Below are positions 1 through 6,602 of a stretch of DNA of 7,411 nucleotides, piece by piece. Numbering within the stretch: the stretch's first letter is position 1; each line of letters starts with the position of its first letter. The notes under the pieces are model-generated. The model did no database searches. It was not told the DNA's origin and saw only the letters and a program-made list of their open reading frames with translations. A program made the translations under genes and the position numbers. This DNA is from an uncultured Bacteroidales bacterium (GTDB taxonomy: Bacteria > Bacteroidota > Bacteroidia > Bacteroidales > JAUNSR01), in contig CAMTOT010000138.1 of the NCBI GenBank assembly GCA_947074165.1, positions 1 to 7,411 on the forward strand. Reading direction: 5' to 3'.

Positions 1-152
1 ATATGTTTATGTGTTTTGCTATATGTTTAATATCTTAAAGGTCCTGACGTTTATATTAAAGTCAGACTCTATATATAAGCGTCGGCAGATAAAGATATAT
101 AAATCTTTTTCTTTAAATCCGACTACGCTTCTACGATACTATCCTACTGTGG

Positions 153-160
153 CAAAATTA
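153..160 (-). promoter_or_regulatory. Possible leftward -7 promoter box
   Basis: The minus strand reads TAATTTTG followed by C, matching the Bacteroidota -7 consensus TAnnTTTG. I found no convincing -33 TTTG at the expected spacing, and the sequence is AT-rich, so a chance match is possible. Its place just after the regulator's terminator supports a promoter for an unseen leftward gene. Confidence 0.3.
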
Positions 161-206
161 CACTATGAGTTATTTTTATAAGAGTAGTATTCACTCAAAG
201 ATTTGT

Positions 207-237
207 AAAATTACACATCTATAGGTGTAATTTTTTG
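207..237. terminator. Hairpin terminator after the regulator gene
   Basis: A perfect 10-bp stem (207-216 with 225-234) encloses an 8-nt loop and sits immediately after the regulator's stop codon on the minus strand. On that strand only four U residues close the stem. On the plus strand there are six, so it may work better in the plus direction or serve both. The left arm of the stem (10 bases) is repeated directly at 154-163. Confidence 0.6.
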
Positions 238-240
238 TAT

Positions 241-2619
241 TTATAGTTGATTAATGTACTCTGAAGGAGTCAGACCCTTATCTTTTTTAAATACTTTACT
301 GAAATATTTTGAGTCACTAAATCCAGTCATAAACGCAACTTCCGAGATATTATACTGTCTTGATTCTAACAGATATAAAGCTCTTTTTATACGCATTTCG
401 CGTATAAAGTCCACAGGCTTAATATCTAACGTATCTTTCATCTGTCTGTAAAAACGACTGCGGCTACACCCCAGGTGATTGGCGAAATCCTCAACACCCA
501 ATGTGGAGTTATCCATATTCGCCTCCATAAATTCCATTACACGCGATACAAAGATCTCATTTTGATAAACAATCTCCGGTTGCTCCGGTTCCAGCTCCGG
601 CTTTACCGGCTTTACCTCTGCTTTTTCTACAATTTTGGCTTGCTTATTAAGTCTTCTGTAAAGGTAAATGCAAATACACGTAGCAACCACGCATACTATA
701 ACAAGAAGCACCCTGAGCATACTCCAAAACGAACCGGCTACCGTAATATTAAATACTCTCGTATTATCTATCCACAACCTGTCGCTGTTTGTTGATTTTA
801 CAAGCAGCTTGTATTTACCGGTACGCAAATTATCTAATGACACAAGACGGTTATTCTTGATATAATTCCAACCTTTGTCTCTCCCCTCAAGCTTATACGC
901 ATAATATATATTTGCGGGATTATTATAATCAAGTGTAGAAAATTCCAGCTTCAGACTGCGCTGACCAGAATTTAAAGTGATTGTTTCAACCGAATCCGAT
1001 AGTTGAAAGTGAGGCGTTCTTATACCGTCAATTTTCATCTCCGTAAGTAAAATAGGAGGCACAAAACTGCTTTTTTCCATTGCATGGCACGACACGGTTA
1101 CAAATCCGTTAGACTCTCCTATTATGAGCTCGCCTTCTGACGTAAATAATGGTCTACCCTCAGTAAATGACATATTCATATTAAAAAATTCGCTTGAATA
1201 TTTAATATACGTCCCTTCTTCGGGGAAATACTGAAGTAACATATTATCAGAAAACACCCACCAGTTACCTTCAGGACCTTTTTTGACCCAATTTATAACC
1301 TCCGGCAGACCCTCTGCGCTAATTCGCTCAATCCTCCATTCCGGAGACGATTTTACTATTTTGTTAAGGCCATTGCCAAGAGTTGACACCAAGATAAGCG
1401 AATCACTCATGACATTTACACTCATAGTGTTGTTCGTACCCACTTTTTGCACACAGTTCCCATCCATGTCATACACAAGCACTCCAGTCGTGGTAGACGC
1501 GGCTATATACTGATCTGAGATACAACAGAGATGTCGTACACGTATACCGTATTTCTTCTCCTGAAGTATTGATCTGCGGTCTATATCTTTTATTTTTACT
1601 TTACCGTCGGAGTATACAGTTGCCACAGATACACCGCCTCCATAAGTACCGATCCATATACGCCCTTTGCTATCTTCTGCAAACGTATATATATTGTCAT
1701 TACCTATAGTATTTAAATCGTTAGGATCATTTTTGTATCTCTCAACATTGTAAGACATTGGAGATTCGGTCGGGGTAAGCCTTATTACACCGGCTCCTCT
1801 CGTTGCCAACCATATATCACCTCTTTTAGATTCGAATATATCATAAATATTATCCGGCATGAGGGCTTCGTCTTTTACAATGTTACCATCAGAATCCATA
1901 TTACCTATATACTCACCGTTATGGCCATATACAAACAGACGTTGATTCTTTGCCCCTACCCACAATCGGGAGTGTTTATCATAAAAAAGAGATCTTATCT
2001 CTTTTCTGAATTTATCTTTTTCATCAGCCTCTACAGATGTCTTATACTCATAGCGTATGGGCATAAATGAAAATTTATACAATCTGTCATTAAAATTGAC
2101 CCACACATTATCTTGCTTATCGACAAAATAACAATGTATTCCGAGATGTATTCCCGTGTTCTCTATAGGATAATAATAAATAGAATCGGTTTTCAGATTA
2201 TGAAACTTCAAAGAGCCGTTATCATAACTAAGCTTATACGACGACGATACCTTCGCCGGCAGCAGATTATCATTGTTATAAACAGAGAACTCTTCTTTAT
2301 CAGGATTAAACAACATAATGCTTTCATTGTACATCTTACATACAAAAAGCCCGCTCTCAAGCTCCCACATTTTATCAATTCGACTGTTGGTGCTATTGTC
2401 GCTATGCTTATACGACCTGAACTTATTGCCGTCGAAAGAACACAGACCATTCCATGTAGCAAACCACATCAGACCTGATTTATCCTGATGCATACCTGAT
2501 ATAGCCCTATGCGCCAGTCCGTCTTCAGTAGTATATTGCTCTACTCTTATTAAGGTACGTTCAGCCCATAGATTGTGTGTAATAAAAAAAAGGAATAATA
2601 TTTTAAATAAAAACTTCAT
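241..2619 (-). CDS. Membrane-anchored propeller/Y_Y_Y sensor with AraC-type DNA-binding domain
   Basis: This 792-residue protein probably senses an extracytoplasmic carbohydrate and regulates transcription directly. A signal-anchor or signal peptide covers residues 1-19. Propeller (reg_prop) blades are visible near 31-72, 206-240, 256-283, 307-334 and 439-471, with the typical D..G.(I/L)W(I/L/V).T pattern. A Y_Y_Y domain spans about 556-628 and a transmembrane helix about 630-654. A Pro/Glu-rich linker (about 660-684) leads to an AraC-type helix-turn-helix domain at 689-792, which ends in the usual GF.D..YFS..FKK..G.TPS.Y signature. Known hybrid two-component sensors of Bacteroidota (HTCS) share this periplasmic part but have a kinase, ATPase and receiver between the membrane and the HTH, and are roughly 1,300 residues or longer. 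All of those are absent here. I chose the ATG at 2619 because the frame extends upstream only to a TTG at 2655 and the ATG begins a clean hydrophobic leader. It is divergent from a pectin-degrading enzyme, its likely target. Confidence 0.88.
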   Translation of the reverse strand: MKFLFKILFLFFITHNLWAERTLIRVEQYTTEDGLAHRAISGMHQDKSGLMWFATWNGLCSFDGNKFRSYKHSDNSTNSRIDKMWELESGLFVCKMYNESIMLFNPDKEEFSVYNNDNLLPAKVSSSYKLSYDNGSLKFHNLKTDSIYYYPIENTGIHLGIHCYFVDKQDNVWVNFNDRLYKFSFMPIRYEYKTSVEADEKDKFRKEIRSLFYDKHSRLWVGAKNQRLFVYGHNGEYIGNMDSDGNIVKDEALMPDNIYDIFESKRGDIWLATRGAGVIRLTPTESPMSYNVERYKNDPNDLNTIGNDNIYTFAEDSKGRIWIGTYGGGVSVATVYSDGKVKIKDIDRRSILQEKKYGIRVRHLCCISDQYIAASTTTGVLVYDMDGNCVQKVGTNNTMSVNVMSDSLILVSTLGNGLNKIVKSSPEWRIERISAEGLPEVINWVKKGPEGNWWVFSDNMLLQYFPEEGTYIKYSSEFFNMNMSFTEGRPLFTSEGELIIGESNGFVTVSCHAMEKSSFVPPILLTEMKIDGIRTPHFQLSDSVETITLNSGQRSLKLEFSTLDYNNPANIYYAYKLEGRDKGWNYIKNNRLVSLDNLRTGKYKLLVKSTNSDRLWIDNTRVFNITVAGSFWSMLRVLLVIVCVVATCICIYLYRRLNKQAKIVEKAEVKPVKPELEPEQPEIVYQNEIFVSRVMEFMEANMDNSTLGVEDFANHLGCSRSRFYRQMKDTLDIKPVDFIREMRIKRALYLLESRQYNISEVAFMTGFSDSKYFSKVFKKDKGLTPSEYINQL

Positions 2620-2719
2620 AAGATTAAGTTCAGTTAGAGTGTTTTTCACCTTCAATTTTACAAATAATTAATCCGTCGGAATAGCAGCGAAGAAAATTAT
2701 TCTAAATATGTGATAAATT

Positions 2720-2750
2720 CAAATATAGTATCTGTTATGTAACAAAAGTA
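2720..2750 (-). promoter_or_regulatory. Candidate promoter boxes for the regulator gene
   Basis: Two matches to the Bacteroidota -7 consensus TAnnTTTG lie in tandem on the minus strand, TACTTTTG (2750-2743) and TATATTTG (2727-2720). They would give 5' untranslated leaders of very roughly 90-120 bases before the ATG at 2619. Neither has a clear -33 TTTG at the expected distance, so it is uncertain which, if either, is used. Confidence 0.4.
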
Positions 2751-2921
2751 ATAAATTTTAGTCTCAAAAACGAAGTTTATACTGTTTTTGCATATATAAA
2801 CTCTTATTATTCAAGACTATTTTACACTTTTTTCCTATACCTCCAAACACCACTTTTTTAACAAACTCTTTTTTTGCACATCTCAGAACGAATATTACCC
2901 TGAGTGGCAAATACGGAGTTA

Positions 2922-2929
2922 TATATTTG
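2922..2929 (+). promoter_or_regulatory. -7 promoter box of the polygalacturonase gene
   Basis: TATATTTG followed by C fits the Bacteroidota -7 consensus. It predicts a transcription start near 2936 and a leader of about 45 bases to the ATG at 2982. The -33 region is not well conserved, as expected if an activator is needed. Its position downstream of the in-frame ATG at 2904 argues that the longer reading of the gene is not translated. Confidence 0.55.
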
Positions 2930-2981
2930 CATCCATCACACGACACGCTCACACTCTGAACTATCTATAAATAAAATAATA

Positions 2982-4385
2982 ATGAGAAAAATCTTTTTTA
3001 TTACACTCACTATCCTGTGCTGCCTGCCGGTATTTGCCAAGACTTACGATGTAAGTAAAATGGGCGCTGACACAAAAGGAAAGAAGTTATCAACAAAAGT
3101 TATTAACAAAGCTATTGATAAAGCTGCCGAAGAGGGCGGAGGTACTATATACTTTCCGGCAGGCAACTATCTGACAGGAGCTATTCACATGAAAAGCAAC
3201 ATTACCCTTCATCTCGAATCGGGAGCTTATGTGAAATTCACCGACGATTATAACGAATATATGCCATTTGTGCCTCTTCGTTGGGAAGGTACTTTTATGA
3301 ATGCTTTTTCACCTCTTATTTACGCCAAAGACTGTCACAATCTCACGATCACCGGTCGCGGCACTCTCGACGGCAACGGATTCAAATGGTGGTCTGTAGC
3401 TCAGAAATTCCGCAATAAGGAGGAACACGGCGTACAGAAATACAGAGATCTTTGGGACGCTGCCAATCCTGACTTTAACGTAAGCGATTATTACCGTAAG
3501 ACTATCGATCAGAAATTTTTCCGTCCACCGTTCATTCAGTTTCTCGACTGCAATGATATTATTATAGAAGGGGTAAAAGTTATCAATTCTCCATTCTGGA
3601 CCATCAACCCGACCAATTGCGAAAATGTAGTTATAGATAACGTAACCGTTATTAATCCTTCCAAAAATCCAAAGGGACCAAACACAGATGGTATAAACCC
3701 GTCTTCATGTAAGAACGTTCGCATATCAAACTGCCTTATAAGCGTGGGTGATGACTGTATAACAATAAAATCAGGACGTGACGAGGACGGCAGACGCAAC
3801 GCTAAAGCGTGCGAAAACATCACAATAACAAACTGTGTCATGCTTGCGGGTCACGGAGGCGTTGTGATAGGCAGCGAGATGTCGGGAGGTGTAAAGCGTG
3901 TAACTATTTCCAACTGCGTGTTTGACGGTACAAATGCCGGCATCAGACTTAAGGCGTCGAGAGGTCGCGGAGGTGTAGTTGAGCAGATTCGCGTAGATAA
4001 TATTGTGATGAACGACATTGTAAGAGACGCGTTTATCTTTGATCTTTTCTATGATAAAAACTCCAGACCGGAACCTGTATCAGAGCGTACGCCGATATTT
4101 AGAAATATCCATATAAGCAATGTGACCGGAAAGGATATAAACAGAATAGGTTATCTGACAGGTATTGAAGAGATGCCTATCGAAGAGATATCTTTCAGCA
4201 ATGTAAACATGGAGGGAAAAACCGGGTTTACTGCTAAGACGGGCAAAAACCTGCGCTTCGACAACGTTTCATTTACTGTCGAGAAAGGACCGTCATTCTC
4301 TTTTGAAGATTGCCTGGATGTTATCACAAACGATGTACGTTCAAAGAAACCAATAGAAGGTCAGGAAGTTGTAGTTTTTAAATAA
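2982..4385 (+). CDS. Secreted polygalacturonase, glycoside hydrolase family 28
   Basis: This 467-residue enzyme is predicted to hydrolyse alpha-1,4 bonds between galacturonic acid residues of pectin in the periplasm. A signal peptide covers 1-19, with probable cleavage after VFA. The mature protein starts with the pectate-lyase-superfold entry segment (GAD at 28-30, then PAGNYLTG at 59-66) and continues as a right-handed beta-helix with repeated N.(T/V/R)I.N strands. All four family signatures are present: NTDG at 234-237, GDDC at 256-259, GHG at 290-292 and RLK at 322-324. The likely catalytic acids are D236, D257 and D258, with H291, R322 and K324 at the substrate subsites. The sequence around GDDCITIKSGRDEDG resembles exo-acting bacterial members, but family 28 also contains rhamnogalacturonases and xylogalacturonases, so exact specificity is uncertain. 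The ATG at 2982 is preferred over the in-frame ATG at 2904, which would put 26 non-hydrophobic residues before the signal peptide and lies upstream of the promoter box. It is a single gene, divergent from the sensor/regulator. No SusC/SusD pair lies in view. Confidence 0.93.
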   Translation: MRKIFFITLTILCCLPVFAKTYDVSKMGADTKGKKLSTKVINKAIDKAAEEGGGTIYFPAGNYLTGAIHMKSNITLHLESGAYVKFTDDYNEYMPFVPLRWEGTFMNAFSPLIYAKDCHNLTITGRGTLDGNGFKWWSVAQKFRNKEEHGVQKYRDLWDAANPDFNVSDYYRKTIDQKFFRPPFIQFLDCNDIIIEGVKVINSPFWTINPTNCENVVIDNVTVINPSKNPKGPNTDGINPSSCKNVRISNCLISVGDDCITIKSGRDEDGRRNAKACENITITNCVMLAGHGGVVIGSEMSGGVKRVTISNCVFDGTNAGIRLKASRGRGGVVEQIRVDNIVMNDIVRDAFIFDLFYDKNSRPEPVSERTPIFRNIHISNVTGKDINRIGYLTGIEEMPIEEISFSNVNMEGKTGFTAKTGKNLRFDNVSFTVEKGPSFSFEDCLDVITNDVRSKKPIEGQEVVVFK

Positions 4386-4405
4386 TAAATACTATCTCAT
4401 CATTT

Positions 4406-4474
4406 ATGGCTGTTGTATGGAAATGCATTTACTTTTTTAAATAAATGTATTTCCGTAAAACAGCCATTTTTTTT
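4406..4474 (+). terminator. Long two-segment hairpin terminator after the polygalacturonase gene
   Basis: An outer 9-bp stem (4406-4414 with 4459-4467) and an inner 13-position stem (4419-4431 with 4442-4454, one G-U pair) are separated by small internal bulges. The loop is AT-rich. Eight T residues (4467-4474) follow, giving a strong Rho-independent terminator on the plus strand. The convergent Crp/Fnr-like gene ends 14 bases further on. On the minus strand the hairpin is also present but has no U tract behind it. Confidence 0.8.
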
Positions 4475-4487
4475 GCATCAGACATAT

Positions 4488-5075
4488 CTATTTCCCGTTA
4501 TTTATTTTCTTCAGACCTGCCCTTATACGGCTTAACGACTGTGGAGTAATCAAAAGATAAGAAGCAAGTTTTTTAAGCGATATACGCTGCAGCAATTCAG
4601 GCTCACGCTTCATTATCGCAAGGTAGCGATCTGACGAATCGGCATAATCAGCAAATATCATAAGTTCATTCTCAATTATCAAAGCGTGGCTTTCAAACAT
4701 TTTACGCAGCAGATTAGATAGCTCAAGCGATTCGGCACATAGTTTATCAATCTCAGACTTAGATATAAAATAAACCTCAGTATCCTCCTCCGCCTCAACA
4801 AAAAGTTCAGAGCGTGCGCCTGATACATATCCCCATATCTGACACACCATAGTGGCATCGGTAGAAAACCATACGGATACTTCCTCTTCTCCCGTATTTC
4901 TAAACCCTCTGACTATCCCCTTTTTTATTATATATAAATTATTATTAAGCTCACCCTGTCTCACAAGGTATTCCCCTTTTTGAAACACGGCAAGATCCAT
5001 CTCTCCTAAGAGAACTTCAAATGACACGGGAGACACATTATACGAACGGCAGAATTTATCGATAAACTGTTTCAT
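4488..5075 (-). CDS. Crp/Fnr-family transcriptional regulator
   Basis: This 195-residue protein has a cyclic-nucleotide-binding-type beta-roll at about residues 25-110 (including KGEYLVRQGE at 33-42 and LYIIKKGIVRGF at 47-58), a long dimerisation helix at about 108-140 and a compact helix-turn-helix at 165-188 containing LASYLLITPQSLSRIR. This is the usual organisation and length of the many Crp/Fnr-like regulators of Bacteroidota. The phosphate-binding cassette that holds cAMP in true Crp (a GE(L/I)A-type loop followed by Arg) is not recognisable, and there is no N-terminal cysteine cluster as in Fnr, so its ligand is unknown. It starts at 5075, divergent from the MATE exporter across 111 bases, which suggests it regulates that gene and possibly itself. 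It converges on the polygalacturonase gene. Confidence 0.9.
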   Translation of the reverse strand: MKQFIDKFCRSYNVSPVSFEVLLGEMDLAVFQKGEYLVRQGELNNNLYIIKKGIVRGFRNTGEEEVSVWFSTDATMVCQIWGYVSGARSELFVEAEEDTEVYFISKSEIDKLCAESLELSNLLRKMFESHALIIENELMIFADYADSSDRYLAIMKREPELLQRISLKKLASYLLITPQSLSRIRAGLKKINNGK

Positions 5076-5089
5076 AAATAATTATTTAT
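5074..5089. repeat. 16-bp perfect palindrome at the start of the Crp/Fnr-like gene
   Basis: ATAAATAATTATTTAT is identical to its own complement and overlaps the first two bases of the start codon on the minus strand. Dimeric Crp/Fnr proteins bind inverted repeats, so it could be an autoregulatory operator. It contains only A and T in an AT-rich spacer, however, so chance is a realistic explanation. It does not resemble the classical Crp or Fnr half-sites. Confidence 0.35.
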
Positions 5090-5097
5090 ATATGATG

Positions 5098-5105
5098 CAA
5101 AATTA
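5098..5105 (-). promoter_or_regulatory. -7 promoter box of the Crp/Fnr-like gene
   Basis: TAATTTTG followed by C on the minus strand matches TAnnTTTG. The predicted start, around 5091, leaves a leader of about 16 bases. The -33 position has no good match. Confidence 0.5.
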
Positions 5106-5150
5106 AGACTATTATTATCATTTGGTAATTTTCCCCGACAATCAACTTAA

Positions 5151-5158
5151 TACCTTTG
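5151..5158 (+). promoter_or_regulatory. -7 promoter box of the MATE exporter gene
   Basis: TACCTTTG followed by C fits the Bacteroidota -7 consensus closely. It predicts a start near 5165 and a leader of about 22 bases. It lies 45 bases from the opposing -7 box of the Crp/Fnr-like gene, so the two promoters share their upstream DNA and could be controlled together. Confidence 0.6.
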
Positions 5159-5186
5159 CGCACTTAATTTAATAATTAAAATAAAA

Positions 5187-6545
5187 ATGAGCGCTACAGC
5201 AATGAGTATAGATTTTGGAAACGGCAACATAAAAACGCTGTTTGGAAAAATGCTTCTACCAACACTATTAGGAATGATATTAACAGCTCTGTTTACAATC
5301 ACCGATGGGATATTTGTAGGCAGAGGCTTAGGCAGCGACGCGCTTGCGGCAGTCAATATTGTCGCGCCTTTATATCTTATATCTACAGGTATAGGGCTAA
5401 TGTTTGGCATGGGAGGATCAGTAATAGCATCCATACACATTTCAAAAGGAGAGATTGAAGCAGCTCGTTTGAAGATGACCCAGTCACTCGTCATATCTAC
5501 TATTTTTCTGCTGTTATGCACCTGCGTTATATTTATGTTTCCTGAGTTTATATTAAGACTTTCGGGTTGTTCAGACATCCTTATGCCACTTGCGAAAGAT
5601 TATCTTATGGGCTTTATCACATTTTTCTCTATCAACGCCCTTATTGTATCCTGCGGTTTCTTTGTCAGATTGAGCGGTGCTCCCAATTATTCAATGTGGT
5701 GCGTCGCGATTGCCGCTATAGTAAACCTGACTCTCGACTATCTGTTTATATTTATTTTTAAGATGGGTATGTTTGGCGCCGCGTTTGCTACAGGAATAGG
5801 CACAAGCGCCGGAGTCGCCATGATGATATTCTTCCTTTCGCGTCGTTCTAATTTACTCAATTTTAAAACTGATCACTTTAGCCATAATCTGCTCGCCAAT
5901 ATACGTGATATTATAAAAGTCGGTTTCGCCTCATTAATATGCGAAGCGGCTATTGCCTCAATGATTATCTGCGGCAACTTTGTCTTCATGTCTCAAATGG
6001 GAGAAAAAGGAGTAGCCGCATTTGGTATTGCATGTTATCTGTCTCCTATAATCTTTATGGTATACAACGCCATTGCTCAGTCTGCACAACCAATTATCAG
6101 CTACAACTACGGTGAATCAAAAAACAAAAGAGCAAACTCGGCGTTTAAACTTGCTCTTAATTCCGCGGTAATATTTGGTTCTTTATTGCTTTTGATAACA
6201 TATTTTGGAAGTGGTTATATTGTAGGGCTGTTCATATCCGAATCTGATCCTGCATATCACACTGCCTCAACCGGGCTGCCCTTATTTGCACTTGGATTTA
6301 TTCCTTTTGCCATCAACATCATCTCAATAGGCTACTTTCAGAGTCTCGAGAGGATAAGCGAGGCTATGATAATTACTATACTGAGAGGATTCGTTCTTAT
6401 GATTATATGCTTCATAGCAATGCCTGCGGCTTTCGGCGAAAAAGGAGCGTGGCTCGCGGTTCCCGCGTCTGAATTTATTACATCGTTATATGTAGCGGTG
6501 ATATATTTTTACAATCGTATAAAAGACGGTAAATCAAAACTTTGA
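5187..6545 (+). CDS. MATE-family multidrug/cation exporter
   Basis: This 452-residue inner-membrane protein has about twelve hydrophobic segments in two similar halves, the standard MATE size and topology. It should export a drug or metabolite in exchange for Na+ or H+. Family landmarks are PTLLGMILTALFTITDGIFV (25-44) in the first helix, the GAPNYSM segment (164-170) corresponding to the conserved G.P...M loop, NLTLDYLFIF (180-189) corresponding to the N..LD motif, and AQSAQPIISYNYGE (297-310) in the second half. It looks closer to the DinF/MepA-like branch than to NorM, but I cannot assign a substrate. The ATG at 5187 is preferred. A second in-frame ATG at 5202 would remove only five residues. 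No Shine-Dalgarno is seen, as usual for the phylum. The divergent Crp/Fnr-like gene is the obvious candidate regulator. The next gene has its own promoter box, so an operon is not required. Confidence 0.92.
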   Translation: MSATAMSIDFGNGNIKTLFGKMLLPTLLGMILTALFTITDGIFVGRGLGSDALAAVNIVAPLYLISTGIGLMFGMGGSVIASIHISKGEIEAARLKMTQSLVISTIFLLLCTCVIFMFPEFILRLSGCSDILMPLAKDYLMGFITFFSINALIVSCGFFVRLSGAPNYSMWCVAIAAIVNLTLDYLFIFIFKMGMFGAAFATGIGTSAGVAMMIFFLSRRSNLLNFKTDHFSHNLLANIRDIIKVGFASLICEAAIASMIICGNFVFMSQMGEKGVAAFGIACYLSPIIFMVYNAIAQSAQPIISYNYGESKNKRANSAFKLALNSAVIFGSLLLLITYFGSGYIVGLFISESDPAYHTASTGLPLFALGFIPFAINIISIGYFQSLERISEAMIITILRGFVLMIICFIAMPAAFGEKGAWLAVPASEFITSLYVAVIYFYNRIKDGKSKL

Positions 6546-6556
6546 TATAAAATTAT

Positions 6557-6564
6557 TACTTTTG
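6557..6564 (+). promoter_or_regulatory. -7 promoter box of the DUF3267-like gene
   Basis: TACTTTTG followed by C matches TAnnTTTG, with a predicted start about 32 bases before the ATG at 6603. It lies in the 57-base gap after the MATE gene, where I see no terminator, so read-through from upstream remains possible as well. Confidence 0.55.
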
Positions 6565-6602
6565 CAACGTTGTTAAATACTAATTATAACTAAAAAGCAA
6601 AC

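Larger units (their letters stand above)
1..240. other. Noncoding left flank with hairpins
   Basis: No open reading frame of note is visible on either strand. Read leftward, the stretch contains in order the terminator of the flanking regulator gene (207-237), a TAnnTTTG-type box (160-153), a hairpin with outer stem 81-85/119-123 and inner stem 91-96/103-108, and a second bulged stem 41-48/61-67. This order is what one would expect of a terminator, promoter and 5' leader for a minus-strand gene lying beyond the left edge, but that is inference. The nonamer atatgttta occurs twice near the edge (1-9 and 22-30), without an obvious role. Confidence 0.4.
2620..2981. other. Divergent intergenic region between regulator and polygalacturonase
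   Basis: This 362-base AT-rich spacer holds the promoters of both neighbours and no convincing gene. It shows two minus-strand TAnnTTTG boxes (2750-2743 and 2727-2720) and one plus-strand box (2922-2929). The octamer tttttgca occurs at 2785-2792 and 2871-2878, 86 bases apart, a possible but weak candidate for a direct-repeat operator of the AraC-type regulator. A 62-codon frame on the minus strand (2952-2764) has no recognisable features and would run through the promoter region. Confidence 0.5.

Noticed and set aside
1..240. CRISPR or transposon end at the left edge
   Set aside because: The short repeats (9-10 bases) are few and irregularly spaced, and there are no terminal inverted repeats, target duplications or transposase.
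241..2619. Classical hybrid two-component sensor
   Set aside because: No H-box, ATPase N/G boxes or receiver aspartate segment is present between the membrane helix and the HTH.
2620..2655. TTG start 12 codons upstream of the regulator's ATG
   Set aside because: TTG is a rarer start, and the ATG at 2619 directly begins a typical hydrophobic leader.
2764..2952. 62-codon minus-strand reading frame between the regulator and the hydrolase
   Set aside because: No recognisable domain, no promoter box or leader, and it overlaps the promoter region of both genes.
2904..2981. Longer start for the polygalacturonase (ATG at 2904)
   Set aside because: It adds 26 residues before a normal signal peptide and starts upstream of the TAnnTTTG box at 2922-2929, so it would probably not be on the transcript.
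2982..3041. Lipoprotein signal on the polygalacturonase (cysteines at residues 13-14)
   Set aside because: The residues before the cysteines do not form a lipobox, and a standard cleavage site VFA follows.
5147..5578. 143-codon minus-strand reading frame opposite the MATE gene
   Set aside because: It is antisense to a well-supported membrane protein gene, crosses its promoter and matches no family I recognise.
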